From: Tenacibaculum sp. L6
Lineage (GTDB): Bacteria > Bacteroidota > Bacteroidia > Flavobacteriales > Flavobacteriaceae
Reading direction: 5' to 3'
Length of the DNA: 64,000 nt
NCBI RefSeq assembly: GCF_028823685.1
Contig: NZ_JAPEHZ010000004.1
Coordinates: forward strand, 1-64,000
The position numbers and the translations under genes are program-made. The number at the start of each line of letters is the position of its first letter. Positions within the stretch are counted from its first letter, which is position 1. Shown here piece after piece: positions 24,268-32,461 of the stretch. The notes below the pieces were generated by a model. It was not told where the DNA came from. It made no database searches and was given only the letters and a program-made list of their open reading frames with translations.

Positions 24268-24748
24268 AACAATACTTTTTATTCTTATAACTTTAGTGGT
24301 GGTTGTTGCGTGTGAAAAACCTGAAGCAAGAAGACCTAAGCAACACGGTACAACAAATTTTTATAATGAAGTTCTTAAAGAGAATAAAAAATTATTAGCG
24401 TCGCCTCATGGTTTTTGGTATACTTATGTTACAAAAGATACCTTAGGGTTAAGTAGCCCTGAACCAGAAGATGTAGTTTTATTATCATATAGTATTTCAG
24501 ATATGAGCAACGGACTTATTTATGAAAGAAGAGAAAAAACTTATAAAGTAGATAAAGAAGATTTTATTCCTGCATTACAAGAAGGAGTAAAGTTGATGAA
24601 AAAAGGAGAAACTATTACATTTGTAATTCCATCATATAGAGCTTTTGGGGTTACAGGTGATGGAAATAAAATCGCTGTTAATCAGCCAATACAGAGTACA
24701 GTAACACTAATCGATATTAAATCAAAAAAAGACAATGAAATTAACTAA
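24257..24748 (+). CDS. gldI: Gliding motility-associated peptidyl-prolyl isomerase lipoprotein GldI
   Basis: The 163-residue lipoprotein has a leader ending LVVVVACEK with the Cys at 19, then an FKBP-type domain: KVDKEDFIPALQEGVKLMKK and FVIPSYRAFGVTGDGNKI. GldI is a lipoprotein required for gliding motility in Flavobacterium johnsoniae, probably folding other gliding or type IX secretion proteins in the periplasm. Two in-frame overlaps tie it to its neighbours (11 bases with the DHH gene, 14 with the next FKBP gene). No other gld genes occur in the window. Confidence 0.9.
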   Translation: MKHKTILFILITLVVVVACEKPEARRPKQHGTTNFYNEVLKENKKLLASPHGFWYTYVTKDTLGLSSPEPEDVVLLSYSISDMSNGLIYERREKTYKVDKEDFIPALQEGVKLMKKGETITFVIPSYRAFGVTGDGNKIAVNQPIQSTVTLIDIKSKKDNEIN

Positions 24749-25460
24749 TATTTTAGCAGCTACGGTAGTAGGTTTATCAGTTGTATCTTGTAGCAACGGC
24801 CAATTCCAACAAAAAAGTTCATTAGCAACAGAAGTAGATTCTGTAAGCTATGCTTTAGGGTTAGATATGGCAAATAAAATTAAAGTAAACTTTGATGATA
24901 TGGATCAAGGTTTATTCGTTCAAGGTTTTAAAAACGGAATGGATTCTACCAACTTATTAATAGAGTCAAAAGACATCAACAATATTTTAAGAACATTCTT
25001 TCAAAAGAAACAACAAGAAAGAATGAAAGAAATGCAAGAAGAGCAAGCTAAAAAAGCAGAAGCTGAGTTTGGAGATAACAAAAAAGCAGGAGAAGAGTTT
25101 TTAGCAGAAAACAAAACTAAAGACGGAGTACAAACTACTGAAAGTGGCTTACAATACATCGTTTTAAAAGAAGGTGAAGGAGAGGCTCCTACTGCAAGTT
25201 CTAGAGTTAAGGTTCATTATCATGGTACTTTAACTGACGGAACTGTTTTTGATAGTTCAGTTGAAAGAGGAGAGCCAAGTGAGTTTGGAGTAGGTCAGGT
25301 AATTAAAGGATGGACAGAAGGTTTACAGTTAATGAAACCAGGAGCAAAATACAAGTTTTTCATCCCTCAAGATTTAGCTTACGGAGCACAACAAAGAGGG
25401 CAGCATATTAAACCTTTTTCAGCTTTAGTTTTTGAAGTTGAGTTATTAGAGGTAAAATAA
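24735..25460 (+). CDS. FKBP-type peptidyl-prolyl isomerase lipoprotein (FkpA/Mip-like)
   Basis: The 241-residue lipoprotein has a leader ending VVSCSN. An N-terminal dimerisation helix region follows (residues about 30-130, with DSVSYALGLDMANKIK and a Gln/Lys/Glu-rich helix). The C-terminal FKBP domain has KVHYHGTLTDGTVFDSS, GWTEGLQLM and the AYG segment of the active site. This is the Mip/FkpA layout of periplasmic foldases. It overlaps gldI by 14 bases and is translated with it. Confidence 0.93.
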   Translation: MKLTNILAATVVGLSVVSCSNGQFQQKSSLATEVDSVSYALGLDMANKIKVNFDDMDQGLFVQGFKNGMDSTNLLIESKDINNILRTFFQKKQQERMKEMQEEQAKKAEAEFGDNKKAGEEFLAENKTKDGVQTTESGLQYIVLKEGEGEAPTASSRVKVHYHGTLTDGTVFDSSVERGEPSEFGVGQVIKGWTEGLQLMKPGAKYKFFIPQDLAYGAQQRGQHIKPFSALVFEVELLEVK

Positions 25461-25481
25461 AATTAAACTCAAAAGGTTGAT

Positions 25482-25520
25482 AATTAATTAGGTTAGCACT
25501 GGTTGTTAACCTAATTAATT
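25482..25520. other. 14-bp perfect stem-loop between two isomerase genes
   Basis: AATTAATTAGGTTA (25482-25495) pairs with TAACCTAATTAATT (25507-25520) around an 11-base loop. No T-run follows, so it is a weak terminator candidate. It may act as an mRNA stability or processing element between the FKBP and cyclophilin-FKBP genes. Confidence 0.6.
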
Positions 25521-25552
25521 GTTTATAAAAGTAATTTTTTAAAAACAAATTA

Positions 25553-26617
25553 ATGAAACTATTTAAAATTCTACTATTCGTGTCAGTGTTGTTTGTGTCA
25601 GTGTTGTTTGTGTCATGTAAAACAACAAAATATTCTGATTTAGAAAATGGATTGTATGCTGATATTCAAACCAATCAAGGTGATATTTTAGTAAAATTGT
25701 TTGATAAAGATGTACCTATGACGGTGGCTAACTTTGTAGCTTTAAGTGAAGGAACGCACCCTAAAATGACCGATTCTTTAAAAGGAACTCCTTTTTACGA
25801 CGGGGTTATATTTCATAGGGTGATTAAAGATTTTATGATACAAGGAGGAGATAGAACTGGTAAAGGAAGTGGAGATGCAGGGTATACGTTTCCTGATGAG
25901 TTTCCTACGAACGAAGAAGGGGAGTTATTACATAAGCACGATGGGCCAGGTGTTTTATCTATGGCTAACTACTCAAGACCAGTAACAAACTCTAGTCAGT
26001 TTTTTATTACACATAAAGCGACTCCTTGGTTAGATAATGGACATTCTGTTTTCGGACGTGTTTTAAAAGGTCAAATGGTGGTAGATACTATCCAAAAAGG
26101 GGATGTTATTAATAAAGTAGAGATTCTAAGAATAGGAGAGAATGCAAAAAAATTCGATGCACCATTAGTGTTTGAGCAAGAGTTAGCAAATGCAGAGAAG
26201 ATGGAGGTAGAGCGTAAACAAAAATTAGAAGAGCTAAAAAAGAAATACCAAGAAGAGCAAGGAATTAACGATGCAATTACTACTAATTCAGGATTGAAAA
26301 TTTTATCGTTACAAAAAGGAAATGGGAAAAAAGTAAATCCAGCTTTGCCTACCACTGCACATTATACATTATATTTAACAGACGGAAGAAAAATAGATTC
26401 TAGTTTAGATAAAGGTGAAGCTTTTGTTTTTACAGTTGACGATGAAAATTTTCCGTTAATAGCTGGTTGGAAAGAAGGGGTAAAAACGATGAGAGAAGGA
26501 GATAAAGTACGTTTATTTATTCCTTATTATTTAGGATATGGAGACCAAAGAATGGGGCCAATTCCTCCTAAATCAGATTTAATTTTTGAAATAGAAGTTT
26601 TAAAAGTAGGAAAGTAG
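25553..26617 (+). CDS. Cyclophilin-FKBP fusion peptidyl-prolyl isomerase lipoprotein
   Basis: The 354-residue lipoprotein carries two isomerase folds. Residues about 36-200 are a cyclophilin (FYDGVIFHRVIKDFMIQGG, NSSQFFITHKATPWLDNGHS). Residues about 240-352 are an FKBP domain (TTAHYTLYLTDGRKIDSS, GWKEGVKTMREGDKVRLFIP, YYLGYGD). A charged coiled-coil linker (KQKLEELKKKYQEEQ) joins them. Such dual-family immunophilins are known in flavobacteria and some protists. The signal peptide contains a repeated VSVLF stretch encoded by a 15-bp tandem repeat. It follows gldI and fkpA-like genes, which makes this a periplasmic proline-isomerase cluster. Confidence 0.92.
   Translation: MKLFKILLFVSVLFVSVLFVSCKTTKYSDLENGLYADIQTNQGDILVKLFDKDVPMTVANFVALSEGTHPKMTDSLKGTPFYDGVIFHRVIKDFMIQGGDRTGKGSGDAGYTFPDEFPTNEEGELLHKHDGPGVLSMANYSRPVTNSSQFFITHKATPWLDNGHSVFGRVLKGQMVVDTIQKGDVINKVEILRIGENAKKFDAPLVFEQELANAEKMEVERKQKLEELKKKYQEEQGINDAITTNSGLKILSLQKGNGKKVNPALPTTAHYTLYLTDGRKIDSSLDKGEAFVFTVDDENFPLIAGWKEGVKTMREGDKVRLFIPYYLGYGDQRMGPIPPKSDLIFEIEVLKVGK
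25580..25615 (+). repeat. 15-bp tandem repeat in the signal peptide of the fusion isomerase
   Basis: Two exact copies of GTGTCAGTGTTGTTT (25580-25594 and 25595-25609) are followed by a partial third copy (25610-25615). In-frame copy changes would alter the hydrophobic length by five residues (VSVLF), so slippage could tune export. Confidence 0.8.
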
Positions 26618-26619
26618 TT

Positions 26620-27198
26620 TTGATAGAGAATATTATACAAAAAGATAAAGAGCTTTTAATTTATCTTAATAATTTAGGAAGTGAACAATGGGACGGTTTT
26701 TGGATAACAATAACCAATCAGTTTACTTGGACTCCTTTATTTGTTTTTGTGCTCTTTTTAGTGTTTAAGCAATTTGGGTGGAAGAAAGGTTTGTTTACAG
26801 TCTTATTTATAGCTGTTATTGTAGCTTTTTCAGATCAGTTTACCAACTTAATAAAAAACACTACCGAAAGAGTAAGGCCTTGCAATGCAGAGGGTATAAA
26901 AGAGTATTTACGCCAAATAAAATACAGATCTGGCGGGTATAGCTTTTGGTCAGGACACGCGTCATTGTCAACCACAGTAACAACGTTTATGATTTTATTG
27001 TTAAGAAAGCATTTTAAGATGATTTACTTAATGATTTTATTTCCTTTAATATTTGGGTACAGTCGTATCTATTTAGGAGTGCATTTCCCTGTAGATGTAA
27101 CAACAGGGTATGTTACAGGAATCATATTAGGAACATTGTTTTACTTCGGATATTCAGCCTTAGAAAAGAAATTAGGATTAGTAAAAGAACAAGAGTAG
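26620..27198 (+). CDS. PAP2-family membrane phosphatase
   Basis: The 192-residue protein uses a TTG start two bases after the previous stop; no ATG is available. It has five or six membrane helices and the three PAP2 motifs: KNTTERVRP (a variant of KxxxxxxRP), FWSGHASLSTT (PSGH-type) and SRIYLGVHFPVDV (SRxxxxxHxxxD). The family removes phosphate from lipid phosphates such as phosphatidic acid or undecaprenyl pyrophosphate. It is the last gene of the isomerase cluster and is closed by the terminator at 27227. Confidence 0.92.
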   Translation: MIENIIQKDKELLIYLNNLGSEQWDGFWITITNQFTWTPLFVFVLFLVFKQFGWKKGLFTVLFIAVIVAFSDQFTNLIKNTTERVRPCNAEGIKEYLRQIKYRSGGYSFWSGHASLSTTVTTFMILLLRKHFKMIYLMILFPLIFGYSRIYLGVHFPVDVTTGYVTGIILGTLFYFGYSALEKKLGLVKEQE

Positions 27199-27226
27199 TA
27201 TAAGACTTTAAATACTTATTAAAATC

Positions 27227-27260
27227 AAAAAAAGCTTACGTAATTGTAAGCTTTTTTTTC
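27227..27260 (+). terminator. Terminator of the isomerase-PAP2 operon
   Basis: AGCTTAC (27233-27239) pairs with GTAAGCT (27246-27252), extended by A/T pairs, and a run of eight Ts follows. The remaining non-coding part of this 486-base gap holds the tRNA, its terminator and two promoter candidates. Confidence 0.9.
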
Positions 27261-27271
27261 TTTAATCCCCT

Positions 27272-27300
27272 AAAAAAAAATCCGAAGCTTTCGCTTCGGA
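27272..27300 (-). terminator. Terminator of tRNA-Ser
   Basis: On the minus strand TCCGAAG (27300-27294) pairs with CTTCGGA (27287-27281), and a U-run encoded by 27280-27272 follows. It lies four bases after the tRNA. Confidence 0.9.
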
Positions 27301-27304
27301 CTAG

Positions 27305-27389
27305 CGGAGAAAGAGGGATTCGAACCCCCGGACCTGTTACAGTCAACGGTTTTCAAGACCGCCGCATTCGACCACTCTGCCATTTCTCC
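27305..27389 (-). tRNA. tRNA-Ser (anticodon UGA)
   Basis: The 85-base minus-strand sequence folds as a type II tRNA. The acceptor stem is GGAGAAA/TTTCTCC, the anticodon loop CTTGAAA contains TGA, the long variable arm is typical of serine tRNAs, and the T-loop is GGTTCGAATCC. The discriminator is G. CCA is not encoded and must be added. Confidence 0.97.
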
Positions 27390-27424
27390 TGAGCGTCTCA
27401 TCAGGTATTCCCTGATTGCGGGTG

Positions 27425-27432
27425 CAAATATA
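27425..27432 (-). promoter_or_regulatory. Promoter -7 box of tRNA-Ser
   Basis: The minus strand reads TATATTTG, a perfect TANNTTTG match, 36 bases upstream of the tRNA 5' end. A TTG exists upstream but only 11 bases away, shorter than usual. Confidence 0.5.
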
Positions 27433-27603
27433 TGACCTTTTTTCAATTCTAAAAAAGTTTTTACCTACTTTTTTTAAGTTTTTTTTCAATCAAAAAGTAA
27501 AGGTAATTATAACACTTTTGCAATCAGTTAGTTTGCTTTAACTTGAAGAAGAAAAAAAATACTGTTTTTTTTATTGAATCTAATGATGGGTTAGGTAAAA
27601 CAG

Positions 27604-27611
27604 TAGCTTTG
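27604..27611 (+). promoter_or_regulatory. Candidate -7 box for aroC
   Basis: TAGCTTTG matches TANNTTTG, 73 bases upstream of the aroC ATG. The nearest upstream TTG is 27 bases away, so the match is incomplete. A second weaker box (TACCTTCG, 27660-27667) lies closer to the gene. Confidence 0.35.
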
Positions 27612-27684
27612 TAAGGAAATAATAGACCTTTAAATGTAGATTTTTTATAAAATAATTCTACCTTCGTTCTTAAATTTAATAAGT

Positions 27685-28746
27685 ATGTTTAATTCGTTTG
27701 GAAATATTTTAAAAGTGACTACTTACGGAGAATCTCACGGAGTGGCAATAGGAGGTGTTATTGATGGATTCCCCGCAGGAATGAAAGTAGATTTTGAAGC
27801 AATTCAGTATGAATTAGATCGTCGTAAGCCAGGTCAGTCAAAAATTGTAACTCAACGTAAAGAACCAGATACAGTTGAGTTTTTATCAGGGGTTTTTGAA
27901 GGTGTTACTACAGGAGCTTCTATTGGTTTTGTAATTAAGAATACCAATCAGAAAAGTAAAGATTACAATCATAATACCGACGTGTACCGCCCTTCACATG
28001 CTGATTATACCTACGACAAAAAATATGGTATTAGAGATCATAGAGGTGGAGGAAGAACCTCTGCGCGTGAAACTGCCAATTGGGTAGTAGCTGGAGCGTT
28101 GGCAAAACAGTTAATCAATCATATAAATATTAATGCATTTACCTCGTCTGTAGGTGATGTATTTATGATGAAACCATACCAAGATTTAGATTTTTCAAAG
28201 ACAGAAAGTAATATAGTTCGTTGTCCTGATGAACAATCTGCTGAAATCATGATTGATAAAATCAATGAAATACGTAAAGCTGGTGATACTATTGGAGGAA
28301 CTATTACTTGTGTGGCACAAAATGTACCTGTAGGTTTAGGAGAACCTATCTTTCATAAGTTACATGCTGAGTTAGGGAAGGCAATGTTATCTATCAATGC
28401 AGTAAAAGGATTTGAGTTTGGAAGCGGTTTCTGCGGAGCGAAAATGCAAGGTTCTGAACATAACGATATTTTTAATCCAGACGGAACAACTCAATCTAAT
28501 TTATCAGGAGGTATTCAAGGAGGAATTTCTAACGGAATGGATATTTACTTCCGCGTAGCGTTCAAACCTGTGGCTACCATCATGCAAAATCAAGCAACAA
28601 TAAACTCAAAAGGAGAAGCTACCGATATTCATGGAAAAGGACGCCACGATCCTTGTGTGGTGCCGAGAGCGGTGCCTATTGTAGAAGCGTTGACAGCTTT
28701 GGTACTAGCGGATTTTTGGTTGTTAGACAGAACTAGAAGAATATAA
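27685..28746 (+). CDS. aroC: Chorismate synthase
   Basis: AroC makes chorismate from 5-enolpyruvylshikimate 3-phosphate with reduced FMN, the last step of the shikimate pathway. The 353-residue protein has the three signatures: [18 protein letters not shown] at the N-terminus, [18 protein letters not shown] in the middle, and [17 protein letters not shown] at the C-terminus. The length is normal for the family. It is transcribed alone and convergent with the pyruvate dehydrogenase genes; aroE lies at 40723. Confidence 0.97.
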   Translation: MFNSFGNILKVTTYGESHGVAIGGVIDGFPAGMKVDFEAIQYELDRRKPGQSKIVTQRKEPDTVEFLSGVFEGVTTGASIGFVIKNTNQKSKDYNHNTDVYRPSHADYTYDKKYGIRDHRGGGRTSARETANWVVAGALAKQLINHININAFTSSVGDVFMMKPYQDLDFSKTESNIVRCPDEQSAEIMIDKINEIRKAGDTIGGTITCVAQNVPVGLGEPIFHKLHAELGKAMLSINAVKGFEFGSGFCGAKMQGSEHNDIFNPDGTTQSNLSGGIQGGISNGMDIYFRVAFKPVATIMQNQATINSKGEATDIHGKGRHDPCVVPRAVPIVEALTALVLADFWLLDRTRRI

Positions 28747-28879
28747 ATTAAAGATGGGCATTGTTCAGTTTTTTTGTTTATCAAACCTTTTCTTTAATTA
28801 TGATTAAATGTTTATGGATAATTTTAAGCTGAACTTCTAAAGTTGACAAATATCAAATCAATCTAACAATTTTGTTTTA

Positions 28880-28934
28880 ATAAAAAAAAGCTCACCATTG
28901 GTGAGCTTTGCTCACCATTGGTGAGCTTTTTTAG
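28880..28934. terminator. Tandem-duplicated bidirectional terminator
   Basis: The 20-base unit GCTCACCATTGGTGAGCTTT occurs twice without a gap (28890-28909, 28910-28929). Each copy forms a 7-bp hairpin (GCTCACC/GGTGAGC). The left side has an A-run and the right side a T-run. It separates convergent aroC and pdhC. Confidence 0.88.
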
Positions 28935-28952
28935 TTATAATTTTATTGAAAA

Positions 28953-30593
28953 CTATGCTAACATCGTAACAGGGTTTTCAATATACGTTTTTAAAGTTTG
29001 TAAAAACTGAGCCCCAACAGCACCGTCAACCGTTCTGTGGTCACATGCTAAGGTTAATTTCATTGTGTTACCTACAACGATTTCTCCGTTTTTAACTACT
29101 GGTTTTTGTACAATTGCACCTACTGATAAAATAGCAGAGTTAGGTTGGTTAATGATTGAAGTGAAACTTTCAATACCAAACATTCCTAAGTTAGAAACCG
29201 TAAATGTACTTCCTTGCATTTCTGCAGGAGTAATTTTCTTAGTTCTAGCCTTACCAGCTAAATCACGTACTGCAGCCCCAATTTGAGTTAAACTTAAAGC
29301 ATCAGTATGTTTTACTACTGGTACTACTAAGCCTTCATCTACAGCAACTGCAACACCTACGTTAATGTGGCTGTGGAATAACGTATCGTTATCTGTCCAG
29401 CTAGTATTTACTTGTGGGTGCTTTTTCAATGCCATTGCACATGCCTTTACTACCATATCGTTGAAAGATATTTTAGTATCAGGAATTGCATTAATGGTTT
29501 TACGAGAAGCCATTGCATTGTCCATATCTACTTCAATATTTAAGTAGAAGTGAGGAGCAGAGAATTTAGAGTTGCTTAATGCCTTAGCAATCGCTTTACG
29601 CATTTGAGAATTCTTAACTTCTGAAGTATTTTCTTCTCCTGCAATTGCAAAATTAGTTACAGCTGATGGAGTAGAAGCAGTACTTGTAGCTATAGGAGCT
29701 TCAACTTTAGCTGCTGGCGTATAATTTTCTACATCTTTTTTAACGATACGACCGTTTTCTCCAGAACCTTTAACATCTGCTAAATTGATTCCTTTGTCTT
29801 TTGCTATTTTCTTAGCTAAAGGAGATGCAAAAATTCTTCCTCCACTAGTATTTGATTCAGTTGCTACAGGAGCAGCTACTGTTTCTGTTTTGTTTTCTGT
29901 TACAGATTTAGGAGCCTCCTCTTGTGTTTCAGCAGAAGTAGAATTTGTTAAAGTACCTGCTTTATGTGCATCTACTAATGAAGAAACATCAGTTCCAGCT
30001 TCACCAATAATAGCTAATAAACTGTCTACAGGAGCGCTTTCACCTTCTTGAACACCGATATGTAATAAAGTTCCTTCGTTGAAAGACTCGAATTCCATGG
30101 TAGCTTTATCAGTTTCGATTTCAGCTAGAATATCACCTTCTTCAACTTTGTCTCCTACTTTTTTCAACCAAGAAGCAACAGTACCTTCAGTCATCGTATC
30201 ACTTAAACGAGGCATCGTAACAACTTTTACTCCTTCAGGAATAGTTGTGTTTGAACTTGCTGCTTTAGGCTCTTCAACTTTAGGAGCTTCTTCTGTTTTT
30301 GCTTCTGCAGGAGCCGAAGTATTTCCTCCGTTTAATAATCCAGAAATATCTTCACCTTCTTCGCCAATAATAGCTAATAGGCTATCAACAGGGGCTGTTT
30401 CACCTTCTTGAACTCCGATATGTAATAAAGTACCTTCGTGAAAAGATTCAAACTCCATCGTAGCTTTATCCGTTTCGATTTCAGCTAAAATATCACCCTC
30501 TTCAACTTTATCTCCAACATTTTTTAACCAAGAAGCTACTACTCCTTCTTCCATCGTATCGCTTAAGCGAGGCATGTTTATAATTGTAGCCAT
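28953..30593 (-). CDS. pdhC: Pyruvate dehydrogenase E2, dihydrolipoamide acetyltransferase
   Basis: E2 moves acetyl groups from E1 to CoA on a swinging lipoyl arm. The 546-residue protein has two nearly identical lipoyl domains with lipoyl-Lys at 43 and 163 (ETDKATMEFES in both) and Ala/Pro/Glu-rich linkers. An E1/E3-binding domain follows (FASPLAKKIAKDKGINL, about 255-290), then a C-terminal catalytic domain with DHRTVDGAVGAQFL carrying the active-site His. It is three bases after pdhA; E1-beta and E3 are not in the window. Confidence 0.96.
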   Translation of the reverse strand: MATIINMPRLSDTMEEGVVASWLKNVGDKVEEGDILAEIETDKATMEFESFHEGTLLHIGVQEGETAPVDSLLAIIGEEGEDISGLLNGGNTSAPAEAKTEEAPKVEEPKAASSNTTIPEGVKVVTMPRLSDTMTEGTVASWLKKVGDKVEEGDILAEIETDKATMEFESFNEGTLLHIGVQEGESAPVDSLLAIIGEAGTDVSSLVDAHKAGTLTNSTSAETQEEAPKSVTENKTETVAAPVATESNTSGGRIFASPLAKKIAKDKGINLADVKGSGENGRIVKKDVENYTPAAKVEAPIATSTASTPSAVTNFAIAGEENTSEVKNSQMRKAIAKALSNSKFSAPHFYLNIEVDMDNAMASRKTINAIPDTKISFNDMVVKACAMALKKHPQVNTSWTDNDTLFHSHINVGVAVAVDEGLVVPVVKHTDALSLTQIGAAVRDLAGKARTKKITPAEMQGSTFTVSNLGMFGIESFTSIINQPNSAILSVGAIVQKPVVKNGEIVVGNTMKLTLACDHRTVDGAVGAQFLQTLKTYIENPVTMLA

Positions 30594-30596
30594 AGT

Positions 30597-31592
30597 TTAC
30601 TTAGATTTTATGAATGGATAATCTTCTTGTTCGTATACCATATCGTATAATTGATTTAATTCTGGATATGGAGATTCTTCAGCGAACTTTTCACATTCCT
30701 TTACTAAATCTTTTACTTCTTTATCAATCGCTTTGATTTCATCTTCAGTAGCATACTCCTTTTCTTTGATGATATCTAAAACTTGAGTGATAGGATCTAT
30801 TTTTTTGTACTCTTCAACTTCTTCTTTAGTACGGTAATGTTGCGCATCAGACATAGAGTGACCTCTATAACGATACGTTTTCATTTCTAAGAAAGTTGGT
30901 CCGTCACCACGACGTGCTCTTTGAATAGCTTCGTCAACTGCTTCAGCAACTTTAATAGGATTCATTCCGTCAACAGGTCCACAAGGCATTTCGTACCCTA
31001 AACCTAATTTCCAAATATCTGTGTGGTTTGCAGTTCTTTCAACTGAAGTACCCATAGCATATCCATTGTTTTCAACAATAAATATTACAGGTAACTTCCA
31101 GTTCATTGCCATGTTAAAAGTTTCATGTAAAGAACCTTGACGAGCAGCTCCATCACCAAAATAACATAAAGTAACAGCATCGCTACCTTTGTATTTATCT
31201 CCAAAAGCAATACCAGCACCTAAAGGAATTTGTCCACCTACAATTCCGTGACCACCATAAAAACGGTACTCTTTAGAGAAAATATGCATTGAACCACCCA
31301 TACCATGTGAAGTACCAGTAGCTTTACCATATAACTCTGCCATAACACGTTTTGGATCTTCACCCATACCAATTGGTTGTACGTGGTTACGGTATGCAGT
31401 AATCATTTTATCCTTAGTCAAATCCATTGCATGTAATGAACCTGCTAAAACAGCCTCTTGACCGTTATATAAGTGTAAAAAACCTCTTACTTTTTGTTGA
31501 ATGTAAACAGCTGCTAGTTTATCTTCAAACTTTCTCCAAAATAGCATATCTCTATACCAGTTGATATAGGTTTCTTTGGTGATTTTCTTCAT
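30597..31592 (-). CDS. pdhA: Pyruvate dehydrogenase E1 component, alpha subunit
   Basis: E1-alpha binds thiamine diphosphate and decarboxylates pyruvate with E1-beta. The 331-residue protein has the expected length, YRNHVQPIGMGEDP, GMGGSMHIF and GGHGIVGGQIPLGAG. The ThDP motif GDGAARQGSLHETFN extends to VENNGYAMGTS (GDG and NN ends). RYRGHSMSDAQHYR marks the phosphorylation-loop region of the family. It is the first gene of a pdhA-pdhC operon; the beta subunit must be encoded elsewhere, as is common in Flavobacteriia. Confidence 0.96.
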   Translation of the reverse strand: MKKITKETYINWYRDMLFWRKFEDKLAAVYIQQKVRGFLHLYNGQEAVLAGSLHAMDLTKDKMITAYRNHVQPIGMGEDPKRVMAELYGKATGTSHGMGGSMHIFSKEYRFYGGHGIVGGQIPLGAGIAFGDKYKGSDAVTLCYFGDGAARQGSLHETFNMAMNWKLPVIFIVENNGYAMGTSVERTANHTDIWKLGLGYEMPCGPVDGMNPIKVAEAVDEAIQRARRGDGPTFLEMKTYRYRGHSMSDAQHYRTKEEVEEYKKIDPITQVLDIIKEKEYATEDEIKAIDKEVKDLVKECEKFAEESPYPELNQLYDMVYEQEDYPFIKSK

Positions 31593-31641
31593 TATATATT
31601 AGTTGTTTATTTTAAAGTTTGTTTATTAAAAAACGTAGCTA

Positions 31642-31649
31642 CAAAAGTA
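31642..31649 (-). promoter_or_regulatory. Candidate -7 box for pdhA-pdhC
   Basis: The minus strand reads TACTTTTG, a perfect TANNTTTG, 49 bases before the pdhA start. No TTG at standard spacing was seen. Confidence 0.4.
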
Positions 31650-31719
31650 AGTAGTTTTTAGTAATTTAAAAAAGGGTTATTCATAAAAGTTATGATAAGT
31701 TTTTTAGAACTTTTACGAT

Positions 31720-32394
31720 TTATTTTTCTTTTGCAACAATGATTGTAGCTTTTGCTCCTGTAGCTAAGTTCCATTCATTTGATGAAATTAGCATGCCAGC
31801 ATCATTGTAAATTTTAAAAGCAGCAGTATTAGGACCAGAAGTTCCTTGGTTTAGGGCAACAATTTTTATGGTGTTGATACCTTCATCTAAAGGAAGGTTG
31901 AAAGACTGATAACGTTGTTGAAGTGTTAGGTTACTTACAACAGGTACGTCATTTATATAGATGGTTACTCTGTCTCCATCAGGATATTGGTAATCTCTAC
32001 AAATAATATTTACACTACCACTTTTTGTTCTGAAACTTCCTAAATCTTGATCAATAACAGGGTATTGATACATTCCGTTTACTTGTTTAAAAGCGTTTAG
32101 GTGTCGTTCTTCGGCAATTTTAGCTCTTGTTAAAATTCCTTTATTCTCAAACTCACTTTTAGCTCGTTGTTTTTCAAGTTCTTTTTGTAGGTCGTTATGT
32201 GCAGTTTTAAAACCACTATCACTATTAAATTCTAAGCTCTTAGGTTTAGTAACTTCTTTTGCAGGCGCAGTAATAATTCCGAAGGAAGTATTTCTTTTTT
32301 CTTTACCGCCTATTGTACCATCCATTTGAGCAACAACATTAGATGTTATGCTGAATAAAAAAATGATAGCGAGTGTTGGTATAATTTTCATCAT
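31720..32394 (-). CDS. Secreted protein of unknown function
   Basis: I place the start at the ATG of 32392-32394, because the longer frame begins with a TTG inside the promoter -7 box. The 224-residue product has a signal peptide (MKIIPTLAIIFLFSITSNVVAQ). A Lys/Glu-rich region follows, then a beta-rich C-terminal domain, residues about 110-220, with IICRDYQYPDGDRVTIYIND and EGINTIKIVALNQG. That pattern resembles an Ig-like or carbohydrate-binding sandwich, but I do not recognise a named family. No neighbour gives a functional clue. Confidence 0.65.
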   Translation of the reverse strand: MMKIIPTLAIIFLFSITSNVVAQMDGTIGGKEKRNTSFGIITAPAKEVTKPKSLEFNSDSGFKTAHNDLQKELEKQRAKSEFENKGILTRAKIAEERHLNAFKQVNGMYQYPVIDQDLGSFRTKSGSVNIICRDYQYPDGDRVTIYINDVPVVSNLTLQQRYQSFNLPLDEGINTIKIVALNQGTSGPNTAAFKIYNDAGMLISSNEWNLATGAKATIIVAKEK

Positions 32395-32409
32395 TGCAAA
32401 AAAACTAAA

Positions 32410-32417
32410 CAAATATA
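32410..32417 (-). promoter_or_regulatory. Candidate -7 box for the secreted protein gene
   Basis: The minus strand reads TATATTTG, a perfect TANNTTTG match, 15 bases before the ATG at 32394. This makes a very short leader and rules out the upstream TTG start. Confidence 0.45.
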
Positions 32418-32461
32418 ATGCCGATTTTTAAGAGATTCTTTTAATAAAGAGTTAAAATTAA

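Noticed and set aside
29065-30411. Four plus-strand open frames opposite pdhC
   Set aside because: They mirror the E2 coding sequence, with composition fixed by the opposite strand's codons, and have no promoter or family match.
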